Shown here piece by piece: positions 8,062 through 16,713 of a stretch of DNA of 64,000 nucleotides. The translations under genes were made by a program, and so were the position numbers. The stretch's first letter is position 1, and each line of letters begins with the position of its first letter. Under the pieces are notes generated by a model, which was not told the DNA's origin, ran no database searches, and was given only the letters and a program-made list of their open reading frames with translations. Origin of the DNA: Cryobacterium sp. SO2 (GTDB taxonomy: Bacteria; Actinomycetota; Actinomycetes; Actinomycetales; Microbacteriaceae); the NCBI RefSeq assembly GCF_026151165.2, contig NZ_CP117849.1:3472001-3536000 (forward strand), in the 5' to 3' direction.

Positions 8062-8976
8062 TCAGGGAGTGGGTCCGGCGATGCCGCGGCCCACTCCCAT
8101 CAGCGCACGCGCTGCCGCCCGGCGAACAGGCCGGTTGACCCGGATCAGCTCACCCACCAGTGCGCCGGCCCAGAACAAGGTGCTCGGCACCCGGCCGTGC
8201 CTCGACCTGAACAGCTTCACCCGGTTGCGGGAGAGTAGGGCAAACAGCGCGGCGGACTCATGGGAGTCGCCCTCGAAATGCACCGCGACAGCGGCCGGTG
8301 TGTAGCGCAGCTCAAAGCCGGCGTCCCTGGCTCGCAACGCGAAATCGGTTTCCTCCGAATACAGGAAGTACGACTCGTCCCAGGGGCCGACCGCCACCCA
8401 GCAGGGCCGTGAAATCAGCAGCGCCGCCCCCGTGGCCCAGTCCGCCCGTCCGGGCCGGTCGTACAGTTCTGGGCGCTCCTCCACCTCGCCCAGCGCCGGG
8501 ATGCGGCCCGCGCGATGGCCCCCGAGCATGGCTTCACCCCAGGCGCGCGCGACGGTCGGTTCCCGGCGGAGGGATGATCGAAGCGCACCGAACTGGTCGG
8601 TCAGCCGGGGGACGACGATTCCCGCGCCCGTTGTGTGCATCTCGTCGACCATGGCCTGTATGGCGCCCGGCGCGAGCCTCACGTCAGGATTGACCAGCAG
8701 GAAGGCGTCGGCCCCTTCGGCCGAGACCATGCCCGCGTTCGCGCCGGCAGCGTAACCGGCGTTGCGGCCCGTCTGCACGATCTGTGCGTCGGGCATGAGG
8801 CTCCGGACAAGAGCCACCGACCCGTCCTGGGAGGCGTTGTCGACCACGATCAACCGCACACGGCCATTGACTTCGGATGCCTGTACGGACATGATCAGGT
8901 CGCCCAGAACCGCGGCGCTGTTCCAGGTCACAACGATGACGGCCACTGTAGTGTCCGTCGTGGGACTGTACGGCAT
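8062..8976 (-). CDS. Family 2 glycosyltransferase (WbbL/rhamnosyltransferase-like)
   Basis: 304 residues from the ATG at 8976, preferred because AGGGGG lies 9 nt upstream; an ATG at 9006 would add 10 residues. GT-A fold: VIVVTWNS at the N terminus, LIVVDNASQDGS, GRNAGYAAGANAG, then the metal site VNPDVRL. Downstream are WATGAALLISR and WDESYFLYSEETDFALRARDAG, typical of WbbL-like rhamnosyltransferases. It probably transfers a deoxyhexose to a polyprenyl-linked acceptor on the cytoplasmic face. It diverges from the 9080 gene over ~100 nt. Confidence 0.88.
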   Translation of the reverse strand: MPYSPTTDTTVAVIVVTWNSAAVLGDLIMSVQASEVNGRVRLIVVDNASQDGSVALVRSLMPDAQIVQTGRNAGYAAGANAGMVSAEGADAFLLVNPDVRLAPGAIQAMVDEMHTTGAGIVVPRLTDQFGALRSSLRREPTVARAWGEAMLGGHRAGRIPALGEVEERPELYDRPGRADWATGAALLISRPCWVAVGPWDESYFLYSEETDFALRARDAGFELRYTPAAVAVHFEGDSHESAALFALLSRNRVKLFRSRHGRVPSTLFWAGALVGELIRVNRPVRRAAARALMGVGRGIAGPTP

Positions 8977-9079
8977 CTGCTGGACCCCCTGGGCTTGTCG
9001 AGGCATTATGCACTGCAGGTGGCGTCACCGCCAGCCGACCCGGCAGTCGATCGCCGACAATCCGCATTTGGAGGCCCCC

Positions 9080-9928
9080 GTGAGTTCACCGCTGATTGCC
9101 ACGGTGATCGTGCCCGCGCACAATGAGGAGTCCGGGCTTCGCCGACTTCTTCCGCAGCTCCTGGGGTCCGCCGCAGCCGGTGAGGTCAAGGTCATCGTCG
9201 TCTGCAACGGATGCACAGACCGAAGCGCTGCCGAGGCGCGCTCGTTCGGCCCGGATGTCGAGGTGGTCGAGCTGCCGGTGCCGTCCAAGGTCGCGGCGTT
9301 GGAGGCAGGCATGGCCGTAGTGGGCGACTTCCCGGTCGCCTTCGTGGACGCGGATGTCGTGCTCACCACCGACGGCCTCCGGGCCCTCGCCGCCCAGCTG
9401 AGGCATCCGGGGGTGCTGGCGGCCGCCCCGCGACGGGAGCTGAAGCGCGAGCGGGTGTCCTGGGCCGCCCGCTGGTACTACGACGTCTGGGAACGGCTGC
9501 CCACCGTGCAGGCCGGACTCTTCGGTCGCGGAGTCATCATGCTCTCGACGGCCGGTTTCAGCCGGATTGCCGCGCTGCCCCGATTCATGTCTGATGATCT
9601 GGCCTATTCCGAGGCGTTCAGGCCCGGTGAACGCCGCATCGCCCCCGACGCCATCGCCGAGGTGTGGCCGGCACGCACGTGGCGGGCGCTCCTGAACCGG
9701 CGCATCAGGGTGGTTCGCGGCGTGAACGAATTGAATCGTGCCGGTCGGCTCTCCGCGTCGGCGTCGACCGGGCCTCGCGACCTGCTGCGCATCGTCCACA
9801 ACGAGCCCCTGCTGGTCGGCCCGCTGCTGCTCTTTCTGATCACGACGGCTGTCGCCCGGTGGGTGGCTCGCAGCGCCACGCCGGGGCCACTCGCCTGGAA
9901 CCGCGACGACTCAAGCAGGACAGCGTGA
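9080..9928 (+). CDS. Family 2 glycosyltransferase
   Basis: 282 residues from GTG 9080, chosen because GGAGG (9070-9074) sits 5 nt upstream and the protein then begins directly with the GT2 domain (ATVIVPAHNEESGL). Further motifs are VIVVCNGCTDRSAAEAR, AFVDADVVLT (DxD-like) and a C-terminal hydrophobic segment (LLLFLITTAVARWV) that may anchor it. The upstream extension of the frame lacks protein character. The stop overlaps the next GTG (GTGA), so the two glycosyltransferases are coupled. Sugar specificity cannot be read from sequence. Confidence 0.85.
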   Translation: MSSPLIATVIVPAHNEESGLRRLLPQLLGSAAAGEVKVIVVCNGCTDRSAAEARSFGPDVEVVELPVPSKVAALEAGMAVVGDFPVAFVDADVVLTTDGLRALAAQLRHPGVLAAAPRRELKRERVSWAARWYYDVWERLPTVQAGLFGRGVIMLSTAGFSRIAALPRFMSDDLAYSEAFRPGERRIAPDAIAEVWPARTWRALLNRRIRVVRGVNELNRAGRLSASASTGPRDLLRIVHNEPLLVGPLLLFLITTAVARWVARSATPGPLAWNRDDSSRTA

Positions 9929-11133
9929 CGACCAGGCGGCCTGGCCGCGCCGATGGCGACGTCGGCAGCCAGGACTGGGATGGGCTGGTCGTGATCGCGG
10001 CCGGTGTTTCCTGGGATGACACCTGGTTGAGCGAGAAACACCTCGCGGTCCACCTGTCCCGCCACGTACCCGTGCTCTATGTGGATCCCGCTCTCTCGCT
10101 GCTCACCCCACTCGGGAAGCCAGCCCTGAAAACATCGACTCGCGGTCCGAGGCTGCGGGTGCTGGCCCCGAACCTGGCTCGGCTCACGCCGCTCACCCTT
10201 CCCGGTATCAGCCGGCCCGGATTGCGCGAGCTTGCAGCATGGTCCACCAGGCGGGCGATAGCCGGGGCGGTACGGGCACTCTCGGCGAGGGCCGACGCCC
10301 TGGTCGTGGCGTGCCTCGATGATGTCTTCAGTTCCTGGCCCGGGCTCAAGGTTCTCTACGGAACCGACGACTGGGTCGCAGGCGGCAGCCTGATGGGACT
10401 GTCGCCTGAGTGGCTGCGGCGCCGGGAACGAGAGCAGCTGCGGATGGCCGATGAGGTCACCGCCGTGTCTGAACCTCTCGCCGCCCGATGGTCGACCATG
10501 GCACGCTCCGTCGCCGTCATCCCGAATGGCTGCGACACCGATCACTTCAGCCAGACGGCATCAGCCCTCCCGGCCCCGGAGGTGACCCTTCCTGACCCCA
10601 TCGCAGGGTTCATCGGACACCTGTCGGAGCGAATCGACCTGGAGGCTCTGGAACGTATCGCCGAGACCGGCACGTCGCTCCTCCTCGTCGGCCCCCGTCA
10701 GCCCACCTACGAGTTGGAGAAAATGGAGGCCCTGCTCGGCCGGCCCAATGTGCAGTGGGTCGGTGCGCAACCGTTCGACCGTCTGCCGTCCTTCATGAAC
10801 CGCATCGCCGTCGGTCTCACACCGTATTCCGACAGCGCGTTCAACCGGGCCAGCGACCCCCTGAAGACACTCGAATACCTGGCGGCCGGCAAACCCGCGG
10901 TGATCAGCGACCTGCCCAGCACCCGGCGGATACCGGCCGACCTTGTCGATGTCTGCACGAATCCGGCGGACTTCGCAGCACGAGCCCTCGACGTTCTCCG
11001 GCGGCCGCCTGATGCGGACTTGGTCCGGCGTCGCATGGCCTACGCCCAGGGTCAGGGCTGGGATGCCAGGGCCCTCGACTTCCTCAGCCTGATCACGAAA
11101 GCGCGCGCGCCGTCGGCGCCGTCCGCCGGCTGA
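9925..11133 (+). CDS. GT-B glycosyltransferase, TuaH-like
   Basis: 402 residues from GTG 9925 (4-nt GTGA overlap with the upstream gene, GCAGGA upstream). The N-terminal region has VVIAAGVSWDDTWLSEKHLA and VLYVDPALS. The middle has VLYGTDDWVAG and ADEVTAVSEPLAARW followed by VIPNGCDTDHF, the common linker of GT4 enzymes. The C-terminal domain has GFIGHLSERIDLE, VGLTPYSDSAFNRASDPLKTLEYLAAGKPAV. This resembles TuaH of teichuronic acid synthesis. Its last 41 nt overlap the end of the convergent Wzz-like gene. Confidence 0.85.
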   Translation: MTTRRPGRADGDVGSQDWDGLVVIAAGVSWDDTWLSEKHLAVHLSRHVPVLYVDPALSLLTPLGKPALKTSTRGPRLRVLAPNLARLTPLTLPGISRPGLRELAAWSTRRAIAGAVRALSARADALVVACLDDVFSSWPGLKVLYGTDDWVAGGSLMGLSPEWLRRREREQLRMADEVTAVSEPLAARWSTMARSVAVIPNGCDTDHFSQTASALPAPEVTLPDPIAGFIGHLSERIDLEALERIAETGTSLLLVGPRQPTYELEKMEALLGRPNVQWVGAQPFDRLPSFMNRIAVGLTPYSDSAFNRASDPLKTLEYLAAGKPAVISDLPSTRRIPADLVDVCTNPADFAARALDVLRRPPDADLVRRRMAYAQGQGWDARALDFLSLITKARAPSAPSAG

Positions 11134-11785
11134 GGTCCGGGGGCAGGCGGGGCAGGTGTCGTCTCGGCTGCCCCGCGGCACCGAGCAGAGCGGCAGTGAC
11201 AAGCAGCCCGATGAGCCCGGTAGCGGTGGCGGCCCGCAGCCGGCTCCCCCCTTCCTCACGAACCTGGATCGCGTCGGGGTTCAGCGTCATGCGCACGCGG
11301 GCACCCTCTGGAACGCTTTGCTCGTCCTGCATGCTCGCGAGGACAGTCTGGATCTGTGCGACGGCCGCATCGGCGAGGGCAGAGGCCTCACCGGACGTCG
11401 CCGCGACGGCCTGCACGTCGAGGATCGGGTCGGTGAACTCGTACTCCCACTGCCCGCCGAGATTCGCGTGCCGAACCACATAGCCCTCATGCACTCCCTG
11501 ACTGGCCAGGGTGACGTCCGGCGACACGGCATCCGCCCGCACCGTCTCCCCCGAATCACGAATCTGGCGAGCCACGACCCCGGCGAGGTCGACCAGAGCC
11601 TCGGAGGTTTGGGCGTACCCGTTCGGCTCCAGGGAGACCGGTGCCAGCAGAACCACTCCCACCCTGGCGGAGTAGACCGGGGGTATGGTGGCGACCCAGA
11701 GCACCGCCGGTGCGGTGAGGAGGAGACCGGCGACGATCACGGCCGAGCGGCGCAGCGTGTTCCATTCCCCGAGCCACGCCGTCAT
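11093..11785 (-). CDS. Small Wzz-like (chain-length determinant) membrane protein
   Basis: 230 residues from ATG 11785 with AGGTGG just upstream; a TTG at 11809 is an alternative start. Two membrane segments frame an extracytoplasmic domain: SAVIVAGLLLTAPAVLWVATI near 14-34 and ATGLIGLLVTAALLGAA near 187-203. A strand VYSARVGVVLLAPVS follows the first TM, the layout of Wzz/Wzc N-terminal domains. No kinase domain is present. It is paralogous in design to the divergent gene at 11879. Chain-length control or scaffolding of the Wzy polymerase is the likely role, not shown. Confidence 0.7.
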   Translation of the reverse strand: MTAWLGEWNTLRRSAVIVAGLLLTAPAVLWVATIPPVYSARVGVVLLAPVSLEPNGYAQTSEALVDLAGVVARQIRDSGETVRADAVSPDVTLASQGVHEGYVVRHANLGGQWEYEFTDPILDVQAVAATSGEASALADAAVAQIQTVLASMQDEQSVPEGARVRMTLNPDAIQVREEGGSRLRAATATGLIGLLVTAALLGAAGQPRRHLPRLPPDLSRRTAPTARALS

Positions 11786-11878
11786 CCGCCACCTGAAATC
11801 TCTCGACAATCCCGAGCAAGCTTTGCGAACGCATCATATACTCGCGCTACATTCCAGCAATGCCCAGAGAGGACTTCC

Positions 11879-12616
11879 GTGAAAGTGTCCGTGTGGCTCC
11901 GCGTGATTCGTCGAATTTGGTGGGTCCTCCTCGGTGGTGGCATCGTCACGCTCGGGCTGGTGAACCTTACTTTGCACCTCGTGCCGTTGACCTATGACGT
12001 CACCGCCTCCGTCGTGCTCCTCCCACCCATCACTTCAGTCGAGGCCAACGGCAATCCCTTCCTCGACCTCGGCGGACTTGACGTCGTAGCCGGCGTCCTG
12101 GCCACGGCGATCACGGATTCCGAGTCCACCGAGAACGTCGCTCCCGCCGGCTCCGGGGCCAGCTACACCGTTCAGAAGGACGCCAGTGTGTCCGGTTCAG
12201 TTCTGCAGGTTGCGGTGACCGATACCTCGCCGGACGCCGCGTTCAGCACCCTGGATGCCGTCCTCACCCTGGCGAAAGATCGCCTGGAGGAACTGCAAGT
12301 GTCGGTGTCGGCCCCCGCCGAGGACCATGTCCAGCTGATGGTGATCACGAACAACGTCATCGCCGAACCCAACACATCGTCGCTGATCCGAACACTGATC
12401 ATCGTTCTGGCCGCCGGTCTCGCGGCCACGGTCGCGCTCGCCGTCGCCGTGTATTACCCGTTGCGTCGGCGCGACTCGCTCTCGGATGAAACGATCGATG
12501 CCCCGGTCGGCGCTGAACGAGTGCCGGCCGACCTGGACGAATCGGCCGAACCGGCAGGGCCGCCGGCGTCGACCGAGACCGGGGATACAGCGACGCGTGT
12601 TCCGGTACGCCGGTGA
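11879..12616 (+). CDS. Small Wzz-like (chain-length determinant) membrane protein
   Basis: 245 residues from GTG 11879; GAGAGGA ends 5 nt upstream and fixes the start, since the upstream frame overlaps the divergent gene. Membrane segments are at ~12-34 (IWWVLLGGGIVTLGLVNLTL) and ~166-192 (TLIIVLAAGLAATVALAVAVYYPL). The intervening domain starts YDVTASVVLLPP, as in Wzz. A ~45-residue acidic, Pro/Ala-rich cytoplasmic tail has no kinase motif. It is immediately upstream of the Wzy-like polymerase (7-nt gap), consistent with a polymerase partner. Confidence 0.75.
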   Translation: MKVSVWLRVIRRIWWVLLGGGIVTLGLVNLTLHLVPLTYDVTASVVLLPPITSVEANGNPFLDLGGLDVVAGVLATAITDSESTENVAPAGSGASYTVQKDASVSGSVLQVAVTDTSPDAAFSTLDAVLTLAKDRLEELQVSVSAPAEDHVQLMVITNNVIAEPNTSSLIRTLIIVLAAGLAATVALAVAVYYPLRRRDSLSDETIDAPVGAERVPADLDESAEPAGPPASTETGDTATRVPVRR

Positions 12617-12623
12617 TACTCGC

Positions 12624-14057
12624 GTGAGCGGCGCATCGCGGCCCAACAGGCTCGGGAGTGATGCATCCGGTCTGCGACGTGCTGGCCAGGGACGACCGCT
12701 CCACCTGGCAGCCGGTTGGCACGGTGTCGCCGCCCGCTGGCTGGTCACGGTTTACATCCTGCTGTTGCTCCTCGTGCCGGCTGTCCTGACCGTGCCGGCG
12801 CTGGGAGCAGCGGGTACCCCCGCGCTCATGGTCGGGCTGCTCGGACTGGCGTGGTGGCTCGGCGCACGAATCCTCAGGTCCCCTGTCCCGGGTCGGGCGC
12901 CAGCGAGCCGGGGTATCCGCTGGGCCCTGTTGGCCTTCACCGTCGCGGCCCTGGCGAGCTATGTGGTCGCGACGGTGCGTCCGATCGACGGCATTGAGCT
13001 GACCGCCGCCGATCGGGGCCTGCTGATGCTCGCTTCCTGGCTGGGCATCGCGTTGGTCACCGCCGATGGTCTCGGTGGCAGAGAGGTGCAGGTGGGAACG
13101 ATCGGCGCACCTGCCGACATCGGCCGGGTCGAAAACCTCCTGCGCGTGATGGTCGCCGCCGGCGGCATCGTAGCGATGGTCGGCATCGCACAGTTCGTCA
13201 CCGGGCGCGCGCTCGTCGACGCGATCTCGATCCCAGGGCTGTCGGCCAATACGACGCTCACCAGCGTCTACGACCGGGACGGGTTCAACCGCACCGCGGG
13301 CACCTCAACCCATCCAATCGAATTCGGCGTGATCCTGGCGATGATGCTGCCGATCGCCCTGCACTTCGCCGTCACGGACACCCACCGGAACGTTTTCTGG
13401 CGGTGGCTGCCTGCTGCCGCGATCGCCCTCGCGGTCCCCGTCACACTGTCCCGTTCCGCGTTGGTGGGGGTGCTGGTCGTGCTCGTCGTTCTCTTGCCGA
13501 CCTGGCCCGTTCGGTGGCGCCGACGCGCGTATCTGACCCTCGCAGTCCTGGCTGTTGCAATCTTCGTGCTGATTCCCGGCATGCTCGGCACCCTGTCCCG
13601 TCTGTTCACAGGGATCAGCGAGGACAGCAGTGCGCTCTCTCGGACCGACAGCTACGCCCTCGCCTGGGAGTACATCCAGCGGTCACCGCTCGTCGGACGG
13701 GGCCTGTTCACCTTCCTCCCCGAGTACCGCATCCTCGACAACCAGTACCTGGGACTGCTGATCGAGGTTGGCGTCGTCGGCACCGTCGCCTTCATCGCCC
13801 TTCTGGTCGTGGCCATCCGCAGGGCAGCGCTCAGCCGCAGGCTGATCACCGACCCCAGGGCGCGCAGCCTCGCACAGTCCCTGGCGGCGATGATCTCGGC
13901 CGGTGCCCTCGGCTTCGCGACGTTCGACGCACTCGGTTTTGCACAGGCTGCCGGTCTCCTGTTCCTGGGCATCGGCTTCATCGGAGCCGTAGCCAACTCC
14001 GTGGACCGCTCAGAATCTGACTCTGCCGGGCTTCCCTTGTCGCCTGCCCAGGAGTGA
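12624..14057 (+). CDS. O-antigen ligase/polymerase-like membrane protein (Wzy candidate 1)
   Basis: 477 residues from GTG 12624. About 10-12 hydrophobic segments begin with WLVTVYILLLLLVPAVL. The large loop contains the Wzy_C/O-antigen ligase hallmarks: NRTAGTSTHPIEFG near 230, PVTLSRSALVGVLVVLV near 270, then SRTDSYALAWEYIQRSPLVGRG and a conserved LDNQYLGLLIEVGVVG. Such proteins polymerise lipid-linked repeat units outside the membrane. It is the last gene of the short 11879-14057 unit and converges on the Wzx gene with a 19-nt gap. A second polymerase candidate is at 49916-51208. Confidence 0.85.
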   Translation: MSGASRPNRLGSDASGLRRAGQGRPLHLAAGWHGVAARWLVTVYILLLLLVPAVLTVPALGAAGTPALMVGLLGLAWWLGARILRSPVPGRAPASRGIRWALLAFTVAALASYVVATVRPIDGIELTAADRGLLMLASWLGIALVTADGLGGREVQVGTIGAPADIGRVENLLRVMVAAGGIVAMVGIAQFVTGRALVDAISIPGLSANTTLTSVYDRDGFNRTAGTSTHPIEFGVILAMMLPIALHFAVTDTHRNVFWRWLPAAAIALAVPVTLSRSALVGVLVVLVVLLPTWPVRWRRRAYLTLAVLAVAIFVLIPGMLGTLSRLFTGISEDSSALSRTDSYALAWEYIQRSPLVGRGLFTFLPEYRILDNQYLGLLIEVGVVGTVAFIALLVVAIRRAALSRRLITDPRARSLAQSLAAMISAGALGFATFDALGFAQAAGLLFLGIGFIGAVANSVDRSESDSAGLPLSPAQE

Positions 14058-14076
14058 CCGGTCCGCCACAGGCTGG

Positions 14077-15606
14077 TCAGGTGGAGCGGGCCGACCTGCG
14101 CCGACCGGGTGTGCGGGGCTCTGGCCGTGCCCCGCGGAGGGCGCGCAGAATGCGCCAGAACCTGGAACCAACGATGGCGGCATACACGACGGTGCCCACA
14201 ACGCCGCCGACGGCAAGCTCGGCAAAGCCGGACGGGAGGACGCTGGAGACCAGGTAGGCGGAGACCAGCACGGCCGCAGCGCCGGCTGCAGGCAGACCCA
14301 GGTCAGCCACCAGCGGCCAGATCCGATTTCCGGCCCGTCGAAGCACGATTCCCAGCGCCGGCACGACAACCAGCATGACCACCAGGGCGTGCGCCCACGC
14401 GACGCCGCGAATACCGAAGTAGGCGGCACCCAGCACCAGTGCGGGCACGAGTACCACCAGCCAGACGGCATGGACCCAGGCGTTACCCAGGGTTCGACCC
14501 ACGGCCACCAGGTAGTCGTAGGTCAGTTCCACCAGGATCCGGCCCAGGCTGAGCACCACGAGGGCGGGGAGGGCCGCGGCGGCAGGTGCCCACCGTTCGC
14601 CGTAGAGAAAGACCACGATGGCCGGCGCATAGGCGGCCAGGAGCGCGCAGAGCAGCCCCCCGAGGGCCAGCAGCAGGAACAGCGCCTGGCGGAACCCGGC
14701 CTGGCCGTCACCGCGCTCGTGCAGGCGAGCGAACATCGGCGTCGTCACCCTGCGTGCGGCCGTGGACACCAGCGTCATCGGCCAGGTGCTCAGGTTGAAC
14801 GCGAGCAGGTAGAAGCCCAGTTGTTCCGTGCCGAGGAGACGCCCGACAACGACGAAGTCGACGTTCATCAGGGCGAGGAGCAGCAAGCTCGCTCCCGCCA
14901 GCGGCAGTCCGAAGCGCAACAGGCTGACCGCGATCGTGCGGTCGAAGCCGGGCCGGAAGCGCTGAGGCGCCCAGAGCAAGGACAGAAGACCCGTCACCGC
15001 GTTCCCGATCACCGCGCCCCAGGCCAGGCTCCACGCGCCCTGCCCGGCCAGGGCGAACAGGATGGTGGCCGGCGTGCTCACCGCGAAGGCAATGAGATCG
15101 ATCTTCGTGCGGGTCGCCTGCATGAAGTCCCGGGTCAGCATGGCCACGGGCACGGAGGCGATCCCGTCGATCAGCACCGCGGTCGACATCAGACGGACAA
15201 CACCAGCGGCCTCTGGCACGCCCATCGCACCCGCAAACGGTTCAGCTGCGAACCAGCTCGCCACGAAGAGCACCAGACTGGTTGCCACAGCCACCGTGGT
15301 CACCGTGGGCGCGATCGCCGCGACCGGGCCTGGATGCCGAACCAACGCGACACTGACGCCCAGCTCATTCATGCTCAACAGCAGGTTCAGGGCCACCAGG
15401 GCGACCGCGTAGACGCCGAATTGCTCGGGGGCAACGATCCTGGCTATGACGATCCCGGTCAGCACGGAGCCCAGCCGGCCGATCAGCGTGTTCACGAAGC
15501 TCCAGCCCAAGCCGTTCCAGACCCGGCTCTCCAAGGTGCCGGCCAGCTCCTCGGCGGTCTCCGCACCACGCCGGGCGGCGTCGCGGTCGTCCGCGGCGGC
15601 GGCCAT
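14077..15606 (-). CDS. Oligosaccharide flippase, Wzx/MATE-like (candidate 1)
   Basis: 509 residues with about 12-14 membrane segments. The N-terminal signature WNGLGWSFVNTLIGRLGSVLTGIVIARIVAPEQFGVYAVAL (positions ~32-72) is typical of polysaccharide flippases of the PST/Wzx type. A basic, Arg/Pro-rich C-terminal tail is cytoplasmic. It flips undecaprenyl-linked repeat units to the outer face. It is the last gene of the minus-strand operon, 3 nt after the aminotransferase stop. Confidence 0.9.
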   Translation of the reverse strand: MAAAADDRDAARRGAETAEELAGTLESRVWNGLGWSFVNTLIGRLGSVLTGIVIARIVAPEQFGVYAVALVALNLLLSMNELGVSVALVRHPGPVAAIAPTVTTVAVATSLVLFVASWFAAEPFAGAMGVPEAAGVVRLMSTAVLIDGIASVPVAMLTRDFMQATRTKIDLIAFAVSTPATILFALAGQGAWSLAWGAVIGNAVTGLLSLLWAPQRFRPGFDRTIAVSLLRFGLPLAGASLLLLALMNVDFVVVGRLLGTEQLGFYLLAFNLSTWPMTLVSTAARRVTTPMFARLHERGDGQAGFRQALFLLLALGGLLCALLAAYAPAIVVFLYGERWAPAAAALPALVVLSLGRILVELTYDYLVAVGRTLGNAWVHAVWLVVLVPALVLGAAYFGIRGVAWAHALVVMLVVVPALGIVLRRAGNRIWPLVADLGLPAAGAAAVLVSAYLVSSVLPSGFAELAVGGVVGTVVYAAIVGSRFWRILRALRGARPEPRTPGRRRSARST

Positions 15607-15609
15607 TGC

Positions 15610-16713
15610 CTAGACCAGCCCCGTCAGCGCCTCGACAACCCTGTGCTGCTGGTCCGGCGTGAGGTGGGGGGACATGGGCAGCGACAGCAGTTCTGTGGCC
15701 GCCCTCTCCGCGACCGGGAAGTCCCCCAGCCGCAGGCCCAGGTGGGCGAAGGCGCCGGTGAGGTGGATCGGCGTGGGATAGTGCAGGGCGGCACCGATAC
15801 CCGCGTCGTTCAGCCCCGCCAGAATGCGGTCACGCTCGGCAACCCGGATGGCGTAAATGTGCCAGTTAGGGATGTTGCCGGGAAGCGTGACCGGCAGCCG
15901 CACCCCATCCACGCCGGCGAGGAGCTCGTCGTACCGGCGTGCTGCTGCCCGCCTGGCCTCGTTCCAGGCTTCCAGTCGGGCCAGTTTGGCGCGCAGGACG
16001 ACCGCCTGGATCGTGTCGAGGCGCGAGTTGAAGCCCACTTCCTCGTGCACGTACTTGCGGGCACTGCCATGATTGGCGATTCGCCGCACCCGGGAAGCCA
16101 GCTCGTCGTCGCTGGTGAGGACGGCGCCGCCATCACCCGCGGCGCCAAGGTTCTTGCCGGGGTAAAAACTCGTGCCGGCTATGAGCGACAGTGAGCCGGC
16201 TTGGCGCCCGTGGCGGGAGGCACCCTGGGACTGGGCGGCGTCCTCGAGCAGGAGCACGCCCGCACGCCCGCACACGAGTTGGAGCTCCTCGATCGGGGCC
16301 GGCTGGCCGTACAGGTGCACCGCCATCACGGCGGCCGTGTCGGGACCCAGCGACCGCTCCAGGCTCGCACCGTCCAGCAGCAGCGAATCGTCGTCGATGT
16401 CGGCGAACCGCACCGCGGCTCCAGCGCGAACGATCGCCCCGGCCGAGGCGATGAAAGAATTCGCGGGAACGAGCACCTCCTGGCCGGTCAGGTCGAGGGC
16501 GCGCAGGGCCAGCTCCAGGGCGTCGGTTCCGTTACCCACACCGATGCAATGTGAGACAGAGCAGAACGCGGCAAACTCCTCCTCGAACGTCGCGACCGCT
16601 CTCCCACCGATGAAATCCCCTCGCCGCAAAATCTCCGCGACCAGGGGGGCCACCTCGTCGAAAATCTCCGACTGCTGCGATCTGAGATCGATGAACGGCA
16701 CGGTGTCGGTCAC
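15610..16713 (-). CDS. DegT/DnrJ/EryC1 aminotransferase, 3-keto-sugar type (FdtB/QdtB/WlbC-like)
   Basis: 367 residues. The PLP lysine is Lys187 in TSFYPGKNLGAAGDGGAV, and the pyridine-nitrogen aspartate is Asp158 in LLLEDAAQSQGA. The SFYPGKNLGA.GDGGAV form is characteristic of transaminases acting at C-3 of keto-sugar nucleotides (FdtB, QdtB, WlbC). It may aminate the 3-oxo product of the Gfo/Idh protein in the same operon, which would make a 3-amino sugar nucleotide. GTG start; 4-nt GTGA overlap with the upstream glycosyltransferase stop. Confidence 0.88.
   Translation of the reverse strand: MTDTVPFIDLRSQQSEIFDEVAPLVAEILRRGDFIGGRAVATFEEEFAAFCSVSHCIGVGNGTDALELALRALDLTGQEVLVPANSFIASAGAIVRAGAAVRFADIDDDSLLLDGASLERSLGPDTAAVMAVHLYGQPAPIEELQLVCGRAGVLLLEDAAQSQGASRHGRQAGSLSLIAGTSFYPGKNLGAAGDGGAVLTSDDELASRVRRIANHGSARKYVHEEVGFNSRLDTIQAVVLRAKLARLEAWNEARRAAARRYDELLAGVDGVRLPVTLPGNIPNWHIYAIRVAERDRILAGLNDAGIGAALHYPTPIHLTGAFAHLGLRLGDFPVAERAATELLSLPMSPHLTPDQQHRVVEALTGLV

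Noticed and set aside
14389..16194. 601-codon plus-strand frame opposite the flippase and aminotransferase
   Set aside because: Gln/His/Arg/Gly-rich sequence typical of an antisense frame in GC-rich DNA.
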